A stretch of DNA of 64,000 nt from Acanthosepion esculentum (lineage: Eukaryota > Mollusca > Cephalopoda > Sepiida > Sepiidae), in the NCBI GenBank assembly GCA_964036315.1, contig OZ038509.1:29652968-29716967 (forward strand), read 5' to 3'. Made by a program: the position numbers and the translations under genes. The notes below the pieces were generated by a model. The model saw only the letters and a list, made by a program, of their open reading frames with translations. It was not told the origin of the DNA and searched no databases. Shown here piece by piece: positions 1-9,323 of the stretch (positions are counted from its first letter, which is position 1; each line of letters begins with the position of its first letter).

Positions 1-5
1 AAAAC

Positions 6-19
6 CAATAAAATTATTG
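6..19. repeat. Dyad 1 of the monomer (CAATAA-AA-TTATTG)
   Basis: Six-bp inverted arms CAATAA and TTATTG flank a 2-bp spacer. The element is present at the same place in nearly every monomer. Rare variants are AAAAGC at the first base (435, 3899, 7153, 13222), CCTATA (8456, 14525, 21239, 28384), CCGATA (20811, 26440) and AATAAGATT (6069). A role in protein binding is inference only. Confidence 0.8.
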
Positions 20-22
20 AAA

Positions 23-39
23 ATCGATATGGTATCGAT
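23..39. repeat. Dyad 2 of the monomer (ATCGATA-TGG-TATCGAT)
   Basis: This is a perfect inverted repeat with 7-bp arms around TGG, and it includes two ATCGAT hexamers. It holds two of the four constant CpGs of the monomer. By eye it is intact in roughly nine of ten monomers. The exceptions are named variants that are themselves propagated by block duplication. Its length, symmetry and conservation would suit a dimeric DNA-binding protein, but no partner can be named from the sequence. Confidence 0.9.
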
Positions 40-122
40 CAGAAAATATTGATTTTGACAATTTCCAACAGTTTCCACAAAGTTTTATTGCAAATATAAA
101 GTTTTACAAACATTTGAAAAAT

Positions 123-136
123 ATTGAAATTTCAAT
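123..136. repeat. Dyad 3 of the monomer (ATTGAAATTTCAAT perfect palindrome)
   Basis: This is a 14-bp perfect palindrome near the middle of the monomer, present in class 1 units. In class 2 units T136 is C, which trims the palindrome to 12 bp (TTGAAATTTCAA). One copy at 62651 has AATAATGAAA, which also disturbs the left arm, and one at 35098 has TTTCATTGC. The centre of this dyad lies about 98 bp from the centre of dyad 2. Confidence 0.9.
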
Positions 137-160
137 GCAAAAGTAAGCATTTCAAGCTAG

Positions 161-182
161 TTTTTCAACGTTAAACACGGTA
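161..182. other. Conserved CpG-bearing block of the monomer
   Basis: This block runs TTTTTCAACGTTAAACACGG and carries two CpGs in an otherwise AT-rich unit, one of them inside the palindrome AACGTT at 167-172. It is nearly invariant. The variants are C166 to A (TTAAACG, domain III), C166 to G (TTGAACG, domain IV), A168 to G (CAGCG), TCAAAGTT at 31412 and CAACTTTAAAC at 56143 and 58746. It does not match the CENP-B box consensus. It is described as a conserved block without assigned function. Confidence 0.7.
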
Positions 183-651
183 TTTTGCAAATTGATGTTG
201 CTGTTTGAAAACATTAGAAAACCAATAAAATTATTGAAAATCGATATGGTATCGATCAGAAAATATAGATTTTGACAATTTCCAACAGTTTCCACAAAGT
301 TTTATTGCAAATATTAAGTTTTACAAAGTTTTGAAAAATATTGAAATTTCAATGCAAAAGTAAGCATCTCAAGCTAGTTTTTCAACGTTAAACACGGTAT
401 TCTGCAAATTAATGTTGCTGTGTGAAAACATTAGAAAAGCAATAAAATTATTGAAAATCGATATGGTATCGATCAGAAAATATTGATTTTGACAATTTCC
501 AACAGTTTCCACAAAGTTTTATTGCAAATATAAAGTTTTACAAACATTTGAAAAATATTGAAATTTCAATGCAAAAGTAAGCATTTCAAGCTAGTTTTTC
601 AGCGTTAAACACGGTATTTTGAAAATTGATGTTGCTGTTTGAAAACATTAG

Positions 652-862
652 AAAACCAATAAAATTATTGAAAATCGATATGGTATCGATCTGAAAATAT
701 TGATTTTGACAATTTCCAACAGTTTCCACAAAGTTTTATTGCAAATATAAAGTTTTACAAACTTTTGAAAAATATTGAAATTTCAATGCAAAAGTAAGCA
801 TTTCAATCTAGTTTTTCAACGTTAAACACGGTATTTTGAAAATTGATGTTTGAAAACATTAG
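652..862 (+). repeat. 6-bp deletion monomer (211 bp), first of eight
   Basis: This unit reads GATGTTTG near its end, lacking six bases of GATGTTGCTGTTTG. It also carries CTGAAAATATT after dyad 2 and CAATCTA. Copies start at 9975, 18214, 20811, 24060, 26440, 29254 (chimeric) and 30767. All lie left of 31 kb, and none was seen in domains III or IV. The deletion shifts the 217-bp register and is a strong marker of common descent. Confidence 0.88.
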
Positions 863-1079
863 AAAACCAATAAAATTATTGAAAATCGATATGGTATCGA
901 TCAGAAAATATTGATTTTGACAATTTCCAACAGTTTCCACAAAGTTTTATTGCAAATATTATGTTTTACAAACTTCTGAAAAATATTGAAATTTCAACGC
1001 AAAAGTCAGCATTTCAAGCTACTTTTTCAACGTTAAACACGCTATTTTGCAAATTGATGTTGCTCTTTGAAAACATTAG
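863..1079 (+). repeat. Reference class 2 satellite monomer
   Basis: Class 2 units share a linked set of differences from class 1. They have ATATTATG at 95-101, CTTTTG or CTTCTG at 111-116, C136 (AACGC), C145 (GTCAGC), C160 (CTAC) and C180 (ACGCT). This copy also has the CTTCTG form and CTCTTTG near the end. Others are at 1080 (with G181, giving CGCGAT), 2164, 2381, 8456, 10186, 26651, 42256, 43125, 62000 and 63302. Class 2 units are interspersed every few monomers among class 1 units, not segregated into their own array. Confidence 0.9.
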
Positions 1080-1730
1080 AAAACCAATAAAATTATTGAA
1101 AATCGATATGGTATCGATCAGAAAATATTGATTTTGACAATTTCCAACAGTTTCCACAAAGTTTTATTGCAAATATTATGTTTTACAAACTTTTGAAAAA
1201 TATTGAAATTTCAACGCAAAAGTCAGCATTTCAAGCTACTTTTTCAACGTTAAACACGCGATTTTGCAAATTGATGTTGCTGTTTGAAAACATTAGAAAA
1301 CCAATAAAATTATTGAAAATCGATATGGTATCGATCAGAAAATATTGATTTTGACAATTTCAAACAGTTTCCACAAAGTTTTATTGCAAATATTAAGTTT
1401 TACAAAGTTTTGAAAAATATTGAAATTTCAATGCAAAAGTAAGCATTTCAAGCTAGTTTTTCAACGTTAAACACGGTATTTTGCAAATTGATGTTGCTGT
1501 TTGAAAACATTAGAAAACCAATAAAATTATTGAAAATCGATATGGTATCGATCAGAAAATATTGATTTTGACAATTTCCAACAGTTTCCACAAAGTTTTA
1601 TTGCAAATATTAAGTTTTACAAAGTTTTGAAAAATATTGAAATTTCAATGCAAAAGTAAGCATTTCAAGCTAGTTTTTCAACGTTAAACACGGTATTTTG
1701 AAAATTGATGTTGCTGTTTGAAAACATTAG

Positions 1731-1946
1731 AAAACCAATAAAATTATTGAAAATCCATATGGTACCGATCAGAAAATATTGATTTTGACAATTTCCAACA
1801 GTTTCCACAAAGTTTTATTGAAATATAAAGTTTTACAAAGTTTTGAAAAATATTGAAATTTCAATGCAAAAGTAAGCATTTCAAGCTAGTTTTTCAACGT
1901 TAAACACGGTATTTTGCAAATTGATGTTGCTGTTTGAAAACATTAG
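1731..1946 (+). repeat. CCATATGGTACC monomer (216 bp), first of ten
   Basis: Dyad 2 is altered by G26 to C and T35 to C, and one base is lost (TTATTGAAATATAAAG). The two substitutions break neighbouring base pairs of the dyad (26-36 and 27-35) and are not compensatory. They create overlapping CATATG and GGTACC hexamers. Other copies start at 3032, 4985, 6286, 11054, 12355, 18642, 24488, 31846 and, as a chimera without the deletion, 35532. Confidence 0.88.
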
Positions 1947-2163
1947 AAAACCAATAAAATTATTGAAAATCGATATGGTATCGATCAGAAAATATTGATT
2001 TTGACAATTTCCAACAGTTTCCACAAAGTTTTATTGCAAATATAAAGTTGTACAAACATTTGAAAAATATTGAAATTTCAATGCAAAAGTAAGCATTTCA
2101 AGCTAGTTTTTCAACGTTAAACACGGTATTTTGCAAATTGATGTTGCTGTTTGAAAACATTAG

Positions 2164-3464
2164 AAAACCAATAAAATTATTGAAAATCGATATGGTATCG
2201 ATCAGAAAATATTGATTTTGACAATTTCCAACAGTTTCCACAAAGTTTTATTGCAAATATTATGTTTTACAAACTTCTGAAAAATATTGAAATTTCAACG
2301 CAAAAGTCAGCATTTCAAGCTACTTTTTCAACGTTAAACACGCTATTTTGCAAATTGATGTTGCTCTTTGAAAACATTAGAAAACCAATAAAATTATTGA
2401 AAATCGATATGGTATCGATCAGAAAATATTGATTTTGACAATTTCCAACAGTTTCCACAAAGTTTTATTGCAAATATTATGTTTTACAAACTTTTGAAAA
2501 ATATTGAAATTTCAACGCAAAAGTCAGCATTTCAAGCTACTTTTTCAACGTTAAACACGCGATTTTGCAAATTGATGTTGCTGTTTGAAAACATTAGAAA
2601 ACCAATAAAATTATTGAAAATCGATATGGTATCGATCAGAAAATATTGATTTTGACAATTTCAAACAGTTTCCACAAAGTTTTATTGCAAATATTAAGTT
2701 TTACAAAGTTTTGAAAAATATTGAAATTTCAATGCAAAAGTAAGCATTTCAAGCTAGTTTTTCAACGTTAAACACGGTATTTTGCAAATTGATGTTGCTG
2801 TTTGAAAACATTAGAAAACCAATAAAATTATTGAAAATCGATATGGTATCGATCAGAAAATATTGATTTTGACAATTTCCAACAGTTTCCACAAAGTTTT
2901 ATTGCAAATATTAAGTTTTACAAAGTTTTGAAAAATATTGAAATTTCAATGCAAAAGTAAGCATTTCAAGCTAGTTTTTCAACGTTAAACACGGTATTTT
3001 GAAAATTGATGTTGCTGTTTGAAAACATTAGAAAACCAATAAAATTATTGAAAATCCATATGGTACCGATCAGAAAATATTGATTTTGACAATTTCCAAC
3101 AGTTTCCACAAAGTTTTATTGAAATATAAAGTTTTACAAAGTTTTGAAAAATATTGAAATTTCAATGCAAAAGTAAGCATTTCAAGCTAGTTTTTCAACG
3201 TTAAACACGGTATTTTGCAAATTGATGTTGCTCTTTGAAAACATTAGAAAACCAATAAAATTATTGAAAATCGATATGGTATCGATCAGAAAATATTGAT
3301 TTTGACAATTTCCAACAGTTTCCACAAAGTTTTATTGCAAATATAAAGTTGTACAAACATTTGAAAAATATTGAAATTTCAATGCAAAAGTAAGCATTTC
3401 AAGCTAGTTTTTCAACGTTAAACACGGTATTTTAAAAATTGATGTTGCTGTTTGAAAACATTAG
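2164..3464 (+). repeat. 6-monomer tandem duplication, second unit (1301 bp)
   Basis: This unit repeats 863-2163 monomer for monomer. It differs near the end: the CCATATGGTACC monomer ends in CTCTTTG instead of CTGTTTG, and the GTTGTACAAAC monomer ends with TATTTTAAAAATTG and is followed by GAATACC. Those differences mark the exit of the duplication into the next monomer type at 3465. Confidence 0.85.
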
Positions 3465-3681
3465 AATACCAATAAAATTATTGAAAATCGATATGGTATC
3501 GATCAGAAAATATTGATTTTGACAATTTCCAACAGTTTCCACAAAGTTTTATTGCAAATATTAAGTTATACAAACTTTTGAAAAATATTGAAATTTCAAT
3601 GCAAAAGTAAGCATTTCAAGGTAGTTTTTCAACGTTAAACACGGTATTTTGCAAATTGATGTTCCTGTTTGAAACCATTAG
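3465..3681 (+). repeat. GTTATAC/CAAGGTAG monomer
   Basis: Starts GAATACC. It has AAGTTATACAAACTTTTG, CAAGGTAG, GTTCCTGTTTG and GAAACCATTAG at its end. Copies start at 6719, 12788, 19075 and 24704. The cluster of about five changes travels together, so the monomer is a stable lineage that spread only by block duplication. Confidence 0.85.
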
Positions 3682-3898
3682 AAAACCAATAAAATTATTG
3701 AAAATCGATATGGTATCGATCAGAAAATATTGATTTTGACAATTTCCAACAGTTTCCACAAAGTTTTATTGCAAATATTAAGTTTTACAAAGTTTTGAAA
3801 AATATTGAAATTTCAATGCAAAAGTAAGCATTTCAAGCTAGTTTTTCAACGTTAAACACGGTATTTTGCAAATTGATGTTGCTGTTTGAAAACATTAG

Positions 3899-4116
3899 AA
3901 AAGCAATAAAATTATTGAAAATCGATATGGTATCGATCAGAAAATATTGATTTTGACAATTTCCAACAGTTTCCACAAAGTTTTATTGCAAATATAAAGT
4001 TTTACAAACATTTTAAAAATATTGAAATTTCAATGCGAAAAGTAAGCATTTCAAGCTAGTTTTTCAACGTTAAACACGGTATTTTGAAAATTGATGTTGC
4101 TGTTTGAAAACATTAG
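3899..4116 (+). repeat. 218-bp monomer with GCGAAAAG insertion
   Basis: Starts AAAAGC. It has ACATTTTAAAAATATTG and one inserted base in GCGAAAAGTAAG. It is always followed by a unit with AAAACGATATGG (T24 to A in dyad 2). Copies start at 7153, 13222 and 27085 (the last without AAAAGC). A different unit at 42473 has the same GCGAAAAG insertion but ACATTTGAAAA and CAATCTA. Confidence 0.82.
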
Positions 4117-4767
4117 AAAACCAATAAAATTATTGAAAAACGATATGGTATCGATCAGAAAATATAGATTTTGACAATTTCCAACAGTTTCCACAAAGTT
4201 TTATTGCAAATATTAAGTTTTACAAAGTTTTGAAAAATATTGAAATTTCAATGCAAAAGTAAGCATTTCAAGCTAGTTTTTCAACGTTAAACACGGTATT
4301 TTGCAAATTGATGTTGCTGTTTGAAAACATTAGAAAACCAATAAAATTATTGAAAATCGATATGGTATCGATCAGAAAATATTGATTTTGACAATTTCCA
4401 ACAGTTTCCACAAAGTTTTATTGCAAATATTAAGTTTTACAAAGTTTTGAAAAATATTGAAATTTCAATGCAAAAGTAAGCATTTCAAGCTAGTTTTTCA
4501 ACGTTAAACACGGTATTTTGCAAATTGATGTTGCTGTTTGAAAACATTAGAAAACCAATAAAATTATTGAAAATCGATATGGTATCGATCAGAAAATATA
4601 GATTTTGACAATTTCCCACAGTTTCCACAAAGTTTTATTGCAAATATTAAGTTTTACAAAGTTTTGAAAAATATTGAAATTTCAACGCAAAAGTAAGCAT
4701 TTCAAGCTAGTTTTTCAACGTTAAACACGCTATTTTGCAAATTGATGTTGCTGTTTGAAAACATTAG

Positions 4768-7700
4768 AAAACCAATAAAATTATTGAAAATCGATATGGT
4801 ATCGATCAGAAAATATTGATTTTGACAATTTCCAACAGTTTCCACAAAGTTTTATTGCAAATATTAAGTTTTACAAAGTTTTGAAAAATATTGAAATTTC
4901 AATGCAAAAGTAAGCATTTCAAGCTAGTTTTTCAACGTTAAACACGGTATTTTGAAAATTGATGTTGCTGTTTGAAAACATTAGAAAACCAATAAAATTA
5001 TTGAAAATCCATATGGTACCGATCAGAAAATATTGATTTTGACAATTTCCAACAGTTTCCACAAAGTTTTATTGAAATATAAAGTTTTACAAAGTTTTGA
5101 AAAATATTGAAATTTCAATGCAAAAGTAAGCATTTCAAGCTAGTTTTTCAACGTTAAACACGGTATTTTGCAAATTGATGTTGCTGTTTGAAAACATTAG
5201 AAAACCAATAAAATTATTGAAAATCGATATGGTATCGATCAGAAAATATTGATTTTGACAATTTCCAACAGTTTCCACAAAGTTTTATTGCAAATATAAA
5301 GTTGTACAAACATTTGAAAAATATTGAAATTTCAATGCAAAAGTAAGCATTTCAAGCTAGTTTTTCAACGTTAAACACGGTATTTTGCAAATTGATGTTG
5401 CTGTTTGAAAACATTAGAAAACCAATAAAATTATTGAAAATCGATATGGTATCGATCAGAAAATATTGATTTTGACAATTTCCAACAGTTTCCACAAAGT
5501 TTTATTGCAAATATTATGTTTTACAAACTTCTGAAAAATATTGAAATTTCAACGCAAAAGTCAGCATTTCAAGCTACTTTTTCAACGTTAAACACGCTAT
5601 TTTGCAAATTGATGTTGCTCTTTGAAAACATTAGAAAACCAATAAAATTATTGAAAATCGATATGGTATCGATCAGAAAATATTGATTTTGACAATTTCC
5701 AACAGTTTCCACAAAGTTTTATTGCAAATATTATGTTTTACAAACTTTTGAAAAATATTGAAATTTCAACGCAAAAGTCAGCATTTCAAGCTACTTTTTC
5801 AACGTTAAACACGCGATTTTGCAAATTGATGTTGCTGTTTGAAAACATTAGAAAACCAATAAAATTATTGAAAATCGATATGGTATCGATCAGAAAATAT
5901 TGATTTTGACAATTTCAAACAGTTTCCACAAAGTTTTATTGCAAATATTAAGTTTTACAAAGTTTTGAAAAATATTGAAATTTCAATGCAAAAGTAAGCA
6001 TTTCAAGCTAGTTTTTCAACGTTAAACACGGTATTTTGCAAATTGATGTTGCTGTTTGAAAACATTAGAAAACCAATAAGATTATTGAAAATCGATATGG
6101 TATCGATCAGAAAATATTGATTTTGACAATTTCCAACCGTTTCCACAAAGTTTTATTGCAAATATTAAGTTTTACAAAGTTTTGAAAAATATTGAAATTT
6201 CAATGCAAAAGTAAGCATTTCAAGCTAGTTTTTCAACGTTAAACACGGTATTTTGAAAATTGATGTTGCTGTTTGAAAACATTAGAAAACCAATAAAATT
6301 ATTGAAAATCCATATGGTACCGATCAGAAAATATTGATTTTGACAATTTCCAACAGTTTCCACAAAGTTTTATTGAAATATAAAGTTTTACAAAGTTTTG
6401 AAAAATATTGAAATTTCAATGCAAAAGTAAGCATTTCAAGCTAGTTTTTCAACGTTAAACACGGTATTTTGCAAATTGATGTTGCTCTTTGAAAACATTA
6501 GAAAACCAATAAAATTATTGAAAATCGATATGGTATCGATCAGAAAATATTGATTTTGACAATTTCCAACAGTTTCCACAAAGTTTTATTGCAAATATAA
6601 AGTTGTACAAACATTTGAAAAATATTGAAATTTCAATGCAAAAGTAAGCATTTCAAGCTAGTTTTTCAACGTTAAACACGGTATTTTAAAAATTGATGTT
6701 GCTGTTTGAAAACATTAGAATACCAATAAAATTATTGAAAATCGATATGGTATCGATCAGAAAATATTGATTTTGACAATTTCCAACAGTTTCCACAAAG
6801 TTTTATTGCAAATATTAAGTTATACAAACTTTTGAAAAATATTGAAATTTCAATGCAAAAGTAAGCATTTCAAGGTAGTTTTTCAACGTTAAACACGGTA
6901 TTTTGCAAATTGATGTTCCTGTTTGAAACCATTAGAAAACCAATAAAATTATTGAAAATCGATATGGTATCGATCAGAAAATATTGATTTTGACAATTTC
7001 CAACAGTTTCCACAAAGTTTTATTGCAAATATTAAGTTTTACAAAGTTTTGAAAAATATTGAAATTTCAATGCAAAAGTAAGCATTTCAAGCTAGTTTTT
7101 CAACGTTAAACACGGTATTTTGCAAATTGATGTTGCTGTTTGAAAACATTAGAAAAGCAATAAAATTATTGAAAATCGATATGGTATCGATCAGAAAATA
7201 TTGATTTTGACAATTTCCAACAGTTTCCACAAAGTTTTATTGCAAATATAAAGTTTTACAAACATTTTAAAAATATTGAAATTTCAATGCGAAAAGTAAG
7301 CATTTCAAGCTAGTTTTTCAACGTTAAACACGGTATTTTGAAAATTGATGTTGCTGTTTGAAAACATTAGAAAACCAATAAAATTATTGAAAAACGATAT
7401 GGTATCGATCAGAAAATATAGATTTTGACAATTTCCAACAGTTTCCACAAAGTTTTATTGCAAATATTAAGTTTTACAAAGTTTTGAAAAATATTGAAAT
7501 TTCAATGCAAAAGTAAGCATTTCAAGCTAGTTTTTCAACGTTAAACACGGTATTTTGCAAATTGATGTTGCTGTTTGAAAACATTAGAAAACCAATAAAA
7601 TTATTGAAAATCGATATGGTATCGATCAGAAAATATTGATTTTGACAATTTCCAACAGTTTCCACAAAGTTTTATTGCAAATATTAAGTTTTACAAAGTT

Positions 7701-8021
7701 TTGAAAAATATTGAAATTTCAATGCAAAAGTAAGCATTTCAAGCTAGTTTTTCAACGTTAAACACGGTATTTTGCAAATTGATGTTGCTGTTTGAAAACA
7801 TTAGAAAACCAATAAAATTATTGAAAATCGATATGGTATCGATCAGAAAATATAGATTTTGACAATTTCCCACAGTTTCCACAAAGTTTTATTGCAAATA
7901 TTAAGTTTTACAAAGTTTTGAAAAATATTGAAATTTCAACGCAAAAGTAAGCATTTCAAGCTAGTTTTTCAACGTTAAACACGCTATTTTGCAAATTGAT
8001 GTTGCTGTTTGAAAACATTAG
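4768..8021 (+). repeat. 15-monomer tandem duplication, second unit (3254 bp)
   Basis: By eye this is identical to 1514-4767 except for changes in the monomer at 6069 (AATAAGATT and CCAACCG). Copy 2 of the block has only one version of this unit. After the TTCCCAC monomer, the offset to copy 2 switches from 9323 to 6069, a difference of exactly 3254. The duplication therefore arose in copy 1 after the large duplication, or one unit was deleted from copy 2. Confidence 0.87.
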
Positions 8022-9323
8022 AAAACCAATAAAATTATTGAAAATCGATATGGTATCGATCAGAAAATATTGATTTTGACAATTTCCAACAGTTTCCACA
8101 AAGTTTTATTGCAAATATAAAGTTTTAGAAACATTTGAAAAATATTGAAATTTCAATGCAAAAGTAAGCATTTCAAGCTAGTTTTTCAACGTTAAACACG
8201 GTATTTTGCAAATTGATGTTGCTGTTTGAAAACATTAGAAAACCAATAAAATTATTGAAAATCGATATGGTATCGATCAGAAAATATAGATTTTGACAAT
8301 TTCCAACAGTTTCCACAAAGTTTTATTGCAAATATTAAGTTTTACAAAGTTTTGAAAAATATTGAAATTTCAAAGCAAAAGTAAGCATCTCAAGCTAGTT
8401 TTTCAACGTTAAACACGGTATTCTGCAAATTAATGTTGCTGTTTGAAAACATTAGAAAACCTATAAAATTATTGAAAATCGATATGGTATCGATCAGAAA
8501 ATATTGATTTTGACAATTTCCAACAGTTTCCACAAAGTTTTATTGCAAATATTATGTTTTACAAACTTTTGAAAAATATTGAAATTTCAACGCAAAAGTC
8601 AGCATTTCAAGCTACTTTTTCAACGTTAAACACGCTATTTTGCAAATTGATGTTGCTGTTTGAAAACATTAGAAAACCAATAAAATTATTGAAAATCGAT
8701 ATGGTATCGATCAGAAAATATTGATTTTGACAATTTCCAACAGTTTCCACAAAGTTTTATTGCAAATATAAAGTTTTACAAACATTTGAAAAATATTGAA
8801 ATTTCAATGCAAAAGTAAGCATTTCAAGCTAGTTTTTCAACGTTAAACACGGTATTTTGCAAATTGATGTTGCTGTTTGAAAACATTAGAAAACCAATAA
8901 AATTATTGAAAATCGATATGGTATCGATCAGAAAATATTGATTTTGACAATTTCCAACAGTTTCCACAAAGTTTTATTGCAAATATTAAGTTTTACAAAG
9001 TTTTGAAAAATATTGAAATTTCAATGCAAAAGTAAGCATTTCAAGCTAGTTTTTCAACGTTAAACACGGTATTTTGCAAATTGATGTTGCTGTTTGAAAA
9101 CATTAGAAAACCAATAAAATTATTGAAAATCGATATGGTATCGATCAGAAAATATTTATTTTGACAATTTCCAACAGTTTCCACAAAGTTTTATTGCAAA
9201 TATAATGTTTTACAAACTTTTGAAAAATATTGAAATTTCAACGCAAAAGTCAGCATTTCAAGCTACTTTTTCAACGTTAAACACGCTATTTTGCAAATTG
9301 ATGTTGCTGTTTGAAAACATTAG
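8022..9323 (+). repeat. Distal part of domain I block, copy 1 (6 monomers)
   Basis: In order: a TTTAGAAAC monomer (8022); a CAAAGC/catctc/TTCTGC monomer (8239); a class 2 monomer starting AAAACCTATA (8456); a reference class 1 monomer (8673); an ATATTAAG class 1 monomer (8890); and the TTTATT subtype (9107). The first three match 14091-14741 at offset 6069. The last three match 16912-17562 at offset 8239. Confidence 0.82.
9107..9323 (+). repeat. Class 2 subtype with TTTATT at monomer position 49-54
   Basis: This subtype carries G51 to T (AATATTTATT) and ATATAATG at 95-101, together with the class 2 diagnostic C136, C145, C160 and C180. Further copies start at 15393, 16261, 17346, 22107, 23192 and 29035. 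Two derivatives at 19943 and 25572 keep TTTATT but continue as class 1 after about position 80, and they share a private AAATTTTT. The subtype marks the 3' end of the 4- and 5-monomer repeats of domain II. Confidence 0.85.

Larger units (their letters stand above)
1..217 (+). repeat. Reference class 1 satellite monomer
   Basis: This unit is used here for numbering within the monomer. It has T50 (TATTGAT), A98 (ATATAAAG), ACAAACATTTG at 106-116, T136, A145, G160, G180, C188 and G194. Exact or near-exact copies of this subtype recur through the window, for example at 9324, 14959, 15827, 16912, 21673 and 40304. A second very common class 1 subtype has A98 to T (ATATTAAG) and GTTTTG at 111-116, often with T50 to A (TATAGAT); 218-434 is an example. 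G+C is 56 of 217 bases. Confidence 0.95.
863..2163 (+). repeat. 6-monomer tandem duplication, first unit (1301 bp)
   Basis: Six monomers in a fixed order: class 2 with CTTCTG; class 2 with CGCGAT; TTTCAAAC; class 1; CCATATGGTACC with a 1-bp deletion; and GTTGTACAAAC. The order repeats immediately at 2164-3464. The 1301-bp period equals six monomers minus the 1-bp deletion. The same pair is present in copy 2 at 10186-11486 and 11487-12787, so this duplication is older than the 9.3-kb block duplication. Confidence 0.88.
1514..4767 (+). repeat. 15-monomer tandem duplication, first unit (3254 bp)
   Basis: Fifteen monomers repeat at offset 3254. Markers are CCATATGGTACC at 1755 and 5009 and again at 3056 and 6310, the GTTATAC/CAAGGTAG monomer at 3465 and 6719, the GCGAAAAG insertion monomer at 3899 and 7153, and the TTCCCAC monomer at 4551 and 7805. 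The unit starts inside the first 6-monomer repeat and includes the whole second one. Confidence 0.88.
1..9323 (+). repeat. Domain I higher-order block, copy 1 (43 monomers)
   Basis: This 43-monomer block is followed at offset 9323 by a second version. Markers that align at exactly 9323 bp include the 6-bp deletion monomer (845 and 10168), the CCATATGGTACC variant (1755 and 11078; 3056 and 12379) and the catctc/gtgtg monomer (218 and 9541). The block contains two nested tandem duplications, listed separately. Its last three monomers (8673-9323) and the first of copy 2 recur at 16912-18424 with an offset of 8239. Confidence 0.85.

Noticed and set aside
43..60. Promoter-like TATA elements (AAAATATAGAT)
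   Set aside because: They follow from base composition, recur in every unit of that subtype, and no transcription unit is present. Satellite transcription cannot be judged from sequence.
161..182. CENP-B box in the TTCAACGTTAAACACGG block
   Set aside because: It superficially shares TTC, A and CGG, but the required TTCG and CGGG cores and their spacing (NTTCGNNNNANNCGGGN) are absent.
863..1079. Yeast-type replication origin core (TATTATGTTTT) in class 2 monomers
   Set aside because: It has one mismatch to the 11-bp ACS consensus, which is expected by chance in DNA this AT-rich, and nothing suggests a budding yeast.
1731..1946. Compensatory mutation in dyad 2 of the CCATATGGTACC units
   Set aside because: The two substitutions fall in neighbouring, different base pairs (26-36 and 27-35) and break both, so they do not restore pairing.
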